Below are positions 60,511 to 64,000 of a DNA stretch of 64,000 bases, in pieces. The position numbers and the translations under genes are program-made. The notes under the pieces were generated by a model. The model searched no databases and had not been told where the DNA came from. It worked only from the letters and a program-made list of their open reading frames with translations. Each line of letters begins with the position of its first letter. Position 1 is the first letter of the stretch. This DNA comes from Phascolarctobacterium_A succinatutens_B (GTDB taxonomy: Bacteria; Bacillota; Negativicutes; Acidaminococcales; Acidaminococcaceae), in assembly GCF_958453765.1 (NCBI RefSeq), contig NZ_CAUDZA010000007.1, forward strand, positions 1 to 64,000, read 5' to 3'.

Positions 60511-63500
60511 TCAATCTTCCAATATCAGAGCAGGCAAAGTCTGCTCCAGCCACGCCAGGGGTTCCTGCTTTGACGTACCCATTCTGTACGTCAGCTGCTG
60601 CTCCTGACCGTTTTTCAATGTCATCGTCTTAGGATGCTGCATCAGCAGCTTCAGAACTGCCTCCGGGTTTACCTGTGCCTTCTCGCCGAAGGTCAGGCGA
60701 ATAATTCCCTGACGCACATTTACGCCACGGATTTTCAGCACTCGGCACAAGCCCTTAAGCGCTGCCAAACGCCAAAGCATTTCCACCTCCGGCGGCGGAT
60801 TGCCGAAACGGTCGATAATTTCGTCCAGAAAATCCTCACGCTGTGAATATTCCAGCTCGCTGAAGCGACGATACAGCTCCATTTTATAACGCGGGTCCGG
60901 AATATAGCTGTCCGGAATATAGGCCTCTGCCTGAATTTCCAGAACCGGCTCCGGCTCAGGCTCGGCCTCTTTGCCGTTTTTCAGGCGTTCAATGGTTTTT
61001 TCCAGCATCTCGCAATAAGCGGCAAAGCCTATACCGGTAATATGTCCGTGCTGCTGCGGTCCCAGCAGATTGCCGGCACCGCGGATTTCCAAGTCACGCA
61101 TAGCAATCTTAAAGCCTGCGCCCAGCTCCGTAAAATCACGGATAGCCTGCAGACGCTTTTCGGCAATTTCGCTGAGCGCCTTATTAGGCTGATAAACAAA
61201 GTAAGCATAAGCAAGACGCGAGCTGCGTCCTACGCGGCCACGCATCTGGTAAAGCTGCGACAGGCCGAAGTTGTCGGCACCGTCGATAATAATCGTATTC
61301 GCCAAAGGTACGTCCAGACCGTTTTCCACAATCGTCGTACACAAAAGCACGTCGCAGCCGCCTTCATAGAAGGTAATCATGGCATCCTCTAAGGCGTCCT
61401 CATTCATCTGCCCGTGGGCAATTTTGATGCTGATGCCCGGTACCAGACGGCGCAGCTTGGCAGCCAACGGCTCCAAAGCACTCACGCGGTTACTGATATA
61501 GTAAATTCTGCCGCCGCGGCGTAGCTCACGCTCCAGCGCCTCCTTAATCATGCCATCGTTATATTCGCTGACATAGGTTTCAACAGGCAAGCGGTCCTCC
61601 GGCGGTGATTCGATAACGCTCATATCACGGCCGTTGACCAGAGCCATATGCAAAGTACGCGGAATAGGTGTCGCGGAAAGCGACAAAACATCTATGCCGA
61701 GATGCCATTTCTTGATTTTTTCCTTTTGGGCAACACCGAAGCGCTGCTCTTCATCGATAATCAGCAGGCCGAGGCTGGTAAAATTCACATCCGGCTGCAG
61801 CAGACGGTGCGTACCGATAAGAATATCAACCTTACCGTCAGCCACCTCCTGCAGAACAGTGCGCTGCTCCTTCGGCGTACAAAAGCGGTTCAGCAAGCGA
61901 ACCTCTACGCCGAAATTGCGCACGCGCTCCTTAAACGTAATATAATGCTGCTGTGCCAGCACTGTTGTAGGCGCCAGCACCGCCACCTGCTTGCCGTCAA
62001 GCACAGCCTTAAAGGCAGCACGCAAGGCCACCTCAGTTTTGCCATAGCCGACATCACCGCAAAGCAGGCGTTCCATCGGCTGCGGCTTTTCCATATCAGC
62101 CTTAATTTCGGCAATCGCCTTCAGCTGGTCCGGTGTTTCCTCATAGGGGAAGGCTGCTTCAAAGTCCTTTTGCAGCTGACAATCCGGCGAAAAAGCATGG
62201 CCCGGCATAATCTGCCGCTGTGCATACAGACGCAGCAGCTCCTCCGCCAGCTCCGTAATCGCCTTAGCAGCCTTGGCCGTAGTGCGCTTCCAGTCATTGC
62301 CGCCCATTTTCGACAGACGCGGCACACTGCCCTCGCTGCCGACATATTTATGCAGCATACCGACCTGCTCAACAGGAACATAGAGCCTATCATCGCCGGC
62401 ATAGGCCAAAAGCAGATAATCACGGTGAATGCCGTCAACCTCGACGTTTTCTACGCCTATATAACGGCCGATACCATGAACCTTATGAACAACGTAATCT
62501 CCGGCCTTGATATCCGAAAAATACTGCAGCTGCTGCCCCTGATTTTTAGTATGCAAGCGTTTGCGCTTCTGCATGCCGAAAATATCATTTTCTGTCAGCA
62601 GCAGCCATTCTTCATCCCAGAAGCGAAAGCCGTGATCCAAATCGCCGTAGGTTACATTGACGACTCCCGGCTCAAAGCTCTTTTGGGCAAAATGTCCCTT
62701 TAAGCCGTAGTTGCGCAGATTATCAGCAAAGCCACGGGCCTTAATGCTGCCGGAAAGCATAATCAGCGGCGTAATTCCCTCCGCCAGCCAGTTCTGCAAA
62801 TCCTCCACCAGCAAATTGGTATTCTTATTATACGGCGCAACCGCGCGCACCGGTATATTCAGCGAAGGCAGCTGCTGCAGATAACTGTGTCCCAACGCCG
62901 ATACCAGCACAGCACCGTTAGCGGCAAGCTGCTCTATAAGCTCCTGTTTGTTGAAAAGCTCGGAGGCATGCTCCTTGTTTTCCTTGTCCAGCTTTTCCAG
63001 CATACCGAAAACATGCACCGGCTCGTCAACAACTACCATAGTGTCCGCAGCGCAATATTCAAAGATATCGGCATCATAGCTGAAGCTTTCATCCACCTTC
63101 AGCGGAGCAATTTTGATACTGGTGAGAGTCTGCAGACTGCGCTGGGTGTCAACATCAAAGCTGCGCATAGCGTCAAGCTCATTGTCGAACCATTCGATGC
63201 GTACCGCCGCACTGCTGTTGATGGGGTACACGTCCAGAATATCACCGCGCAGGCAGAACTGTCCCAAAGCATCAACCTGCTCCGTACGCTCATAGCCTAA
63301 ATCAAGCAGCGCAGCAGCTATATTACGCTGTTCGTGCTCCTCGCCGACAGCGAGCTGCAGCGCCTTGCCGGACATACCGCTCGGACGCAGCTGCTTTTGC
63401 TGCAGCGCTTCTGCCGTAATAAAGACTATGCCACGCTCCTCACCGCTCAGAAAGCGCAGTGCGGCCGCACGTCCTGCCTGCAGCTCCAGGCTCTGCGTAT

Positions 63501-63783
63501 CGGCCTGCACACGCGGCAAACTTACAGGATAAAGCTCCTGCATAGGTAAATCCGGGTACAGATAGTTAAGTTCGCGGCGATAAGTACGGATTTCCTCACG
63601 CGAAGCAGTAATAAAGGCCATACTGCCCTTGCCGCCCAGCAGCTTATCTGCGGCAGCAAAAAAGACCGGCTTGCTGCTTCCAGCCAACCCGGTTAAAATA
63701 CAGGCCTGTTTTTTCTTTTGATATTCGGCCGCCTGCCGCACTTCCTTGACAGCGGCAACCTTATTGACTAATAAATTTTCCAT
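60511..63783 (-). CDS. mfd: Transcription-repair coupling factor
   Basis: The 1090-residue protein removes stalled RNA polymerase and recruits UvrA. Order: UvrB-like N-terminus, RNA polymerase-interacting domain (about 440-510, YVVHKVHGIGRYIGVE), translocase with CGDVGYGKTEVALRAAFKA (near 575), DEEQRFG and SATPIPRTLHMAL, then the C-terminal TRCF domain. No strong ribosome site precedes the Met; the ATG is the first in the frame. Confidence 0.95.
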   Translation of the reverse strand: MENLLVNKVAAVKEVRQAAEYQKKKQACILTGLAGSSKPVFFAAADKLLGGKGSMAFITASREEIRTYRRELNYLYPDLPMQELYPVSLPRVQADTQSLELQAGRAAALRFLSGEERGIVFITAEALQQKQLRPSGMSGKALQLAVGEEHEQRNIAAALLDLGYERTEQVDALGQFCLRGDILDVYPINSSAAVRIEWFDNELDAMRSFDVDTQRSLQTLTSIKIAPLKVDESFSYDADIFEYCAADTMVVVDEPVHVFGMLEKLDKENKEHASELFNKQELIEQLAANGAVLVSALGHSYLQQLPSLNIPVRAVAPYNKNTNLLVEDLQNWLAEGITPLIMLSGSIKARGFADNLRNYGLKGHFAQKSFEPGVVNVTYGDLDHGFRFWDEEWLLLTENDIFGMQKRKRLHTKNQGQQLQYFSDIKAGDYVVHKVHGIGRYIGVENVEVDGIHRDYLLLAYAGDDRLYVPVEQVGMLHKYVGSEGSVPRLSKMGGNDWKRTTAKAAKAITELAEELLRLYAQRQIMPGHAFSPDCQLQKDFEAAFPYEETPDQLKAIAEIKADMEKPQPMERLLCGDVGYGKTEVALRAAFKAVLDGKQVAVLAPTTVLAQQHYITFKERVRNFGVEVRLLNRFCTPKEQRTVLQEVADGKVDILIGTHRLLQPDVNFTSLGLLIIDEEQRFGVAQKEKIKKWHLGIDVLSLSATPIPRTLHMALVNGRDMSVIESPPEDRLPVETYVSEYNDGMIKEALERELRRGGRIYYISNRVSALEPLAAKLRRLVPGISIKIAHGQMNEDALEDAMITFYEGGCDVLLCTTIVENGLDVPLANTIIIDGADNFGLSQLYQMRGRVGRSSRLAYAYFVYQPNKALSEIAEKRLQAIRDFTELGAGFKIAMRDLEIRGAGNLLGPQQHGHITGIGFAAYCEMLEKTIERLKNGKEAEPEPEPVLEIQAEAYIPDSYIPDPRYKMELYRRFSELEYSQREDFLDEIIDRFGNPPPEVEMLWRLAALKGLCRVLKIRGVNVRQGIIRLTFGEKAQVNPEAVLKLLMQHPKTMTLKNGQEQQLTYRMGTSKQEPLAWLEQTLPALILED

Positions 63784-63805
63784 AGGCTATACAAATTGAT
63801 AAATA

Positions 63806-63834
63806 GGGCTGTTACAAACGTAACAGCCCTATAA
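63806..63834 (-). terminator. Terminator between the glpX-like gene and mfd
   Basis: On the minus strand AGGGCTGTTAC and GTAACAGCCCT pair around GTTT, followed by ATTTATC. Confidence 0.7.
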
Positions 63835-63846
63835 TCTGTTTTAAAA

Positions 63847-64000
63847 TCAGAGCTTAACAGCAAGTACTTTGCGGTCCATGCTGTGAATAGCATCAACGAA
63901 ACGTACGGTGCCGGTTTTGTAACGGGCAGAAATAGTATGAGTACGTACGCCGTCGCCGAAGTAACGCAGACCGTTCAGCATGTTGCAGTTGGTAATAGCG
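63847..64000 (-). CDS. glpX: C-terminal fragment of probable class II fructose-1,6-bisphosphatase
   Basis: The window ends inside this gene; 50 residues and the stop are visible. The segment NMLNGLRYFGDGVRTHTISA followed by TGTVRFVDAIHSMDRK resembles the end of GlpX (KGVRYFGGGVRTHS-type and RFIDSIH). Because only the tail is seen, the call is tentative. It would supply fructose 6-phosphate in gluconeogenesis. Confidence 0.65.
   Translation of the reverse strand, partial: AITNCNMLNGLRYFGDGVRTHTISARYKTGTVRFVDAIHSMDRKVLAVKL

Noticed and set aside
1..64000. CRISPR array, prophage, insertion sequence or rRNA operon
   Set aside because: No regularly spaced repeats, no cas, integrase or transposase genes, no terminal inverted repeats with a transposase, and no rRNA sequence were seen.

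Overview
The window looks like chromosome of a diderm Firmicute of the class Negativicutes, probably an Acidaminococcales gut anaerobe such as Phascolarctobacterium; the genus is an inference. Two outer-membrane porins carry a signal peptide, one SLH domain, a short coiled coil and a beta-barrel ending in Phe (OmpM type). That combination is typical of Negativicutes, while the rest of the gene content and gene order is Firmicutes-like. Base composition is near 50% GC except for an AT-rich insert at about 34.1-36.3 kb.

Layout. 0-2.4 kb: serA and a histidine phosphatase. 2.4-7.3 kb: tandem OmpM-type porins around a small exported protein, a probable small RNA, and a DUF554 membrane protein. 7.4-8.0 kb: an exported DUF3298-like protein. 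8.0-17.4 kb (minus): a conserved housekeeping run rpmE, DUF1385, prfA, prmC, tsaC, rpiB, ywlG, glyA, upp, dCMP deaminase, preceded by a DUF815 ATPase. 17.4-21.4 kb: adenine deaminase, purine permease and map. 21.6-26.5 kb: DedA, threonine aldolase, a type I toxin-antitoxin locus, an AlaX-type editing protein, a HAD phosphatase and a metallophosphatase. 26.6-33.9 kb (minus): a purine cluster purE-F-M-N-H'-D and guaB, in which PurH is only its IMP cyclohydrolase half. 34.1-36.3 kb: an AT-rich accessory insert with a PBECR4-like nuclease and an unknown membrane protein, bounded by two near-identical hairpins. 36.3-40.6 kb: clpB, lrgAB and a small unknown gene. 40.7-44.9 kb: metF, a stand-alone MetH reactivation domain and a three-domain MetH, then tRNA-Ser(CGA). 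45.0-51.7 kb: tadA, an ABC-F ATPase, two transporters and a LysR regulator. 51.7-52.1 kb: an exact 43-bp direct repeat. 52.1-63.8 kb (minus): mfd, murJ/spoVB-like, mazG, HU, divIC, S1 protein, tilS, hpt, ftsH. The right edge cuts what is probably glpX.

The most interesting signals are regulatory. A probable small RNA beside porin 2 has a promoter built like that of porin 2: the palindrome TGACTGNNTAGTCA overlaps the -35 box in both. Its pyrimidine-rich body can pair by eye with the ribosome-binding site of porin 1. Both porin leaders share an identical 28-nt stem-loop core. Together these suggest a porin-switching circuit with an RNA component, analogous in logic to MicF/OmpF. A TxpA/RatA-like type I toxin-antitoxin locus with a 25-residue holin-like toxin is the second strong signal. 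All functions are assigned from reading motifs; no database search or folding program was run.
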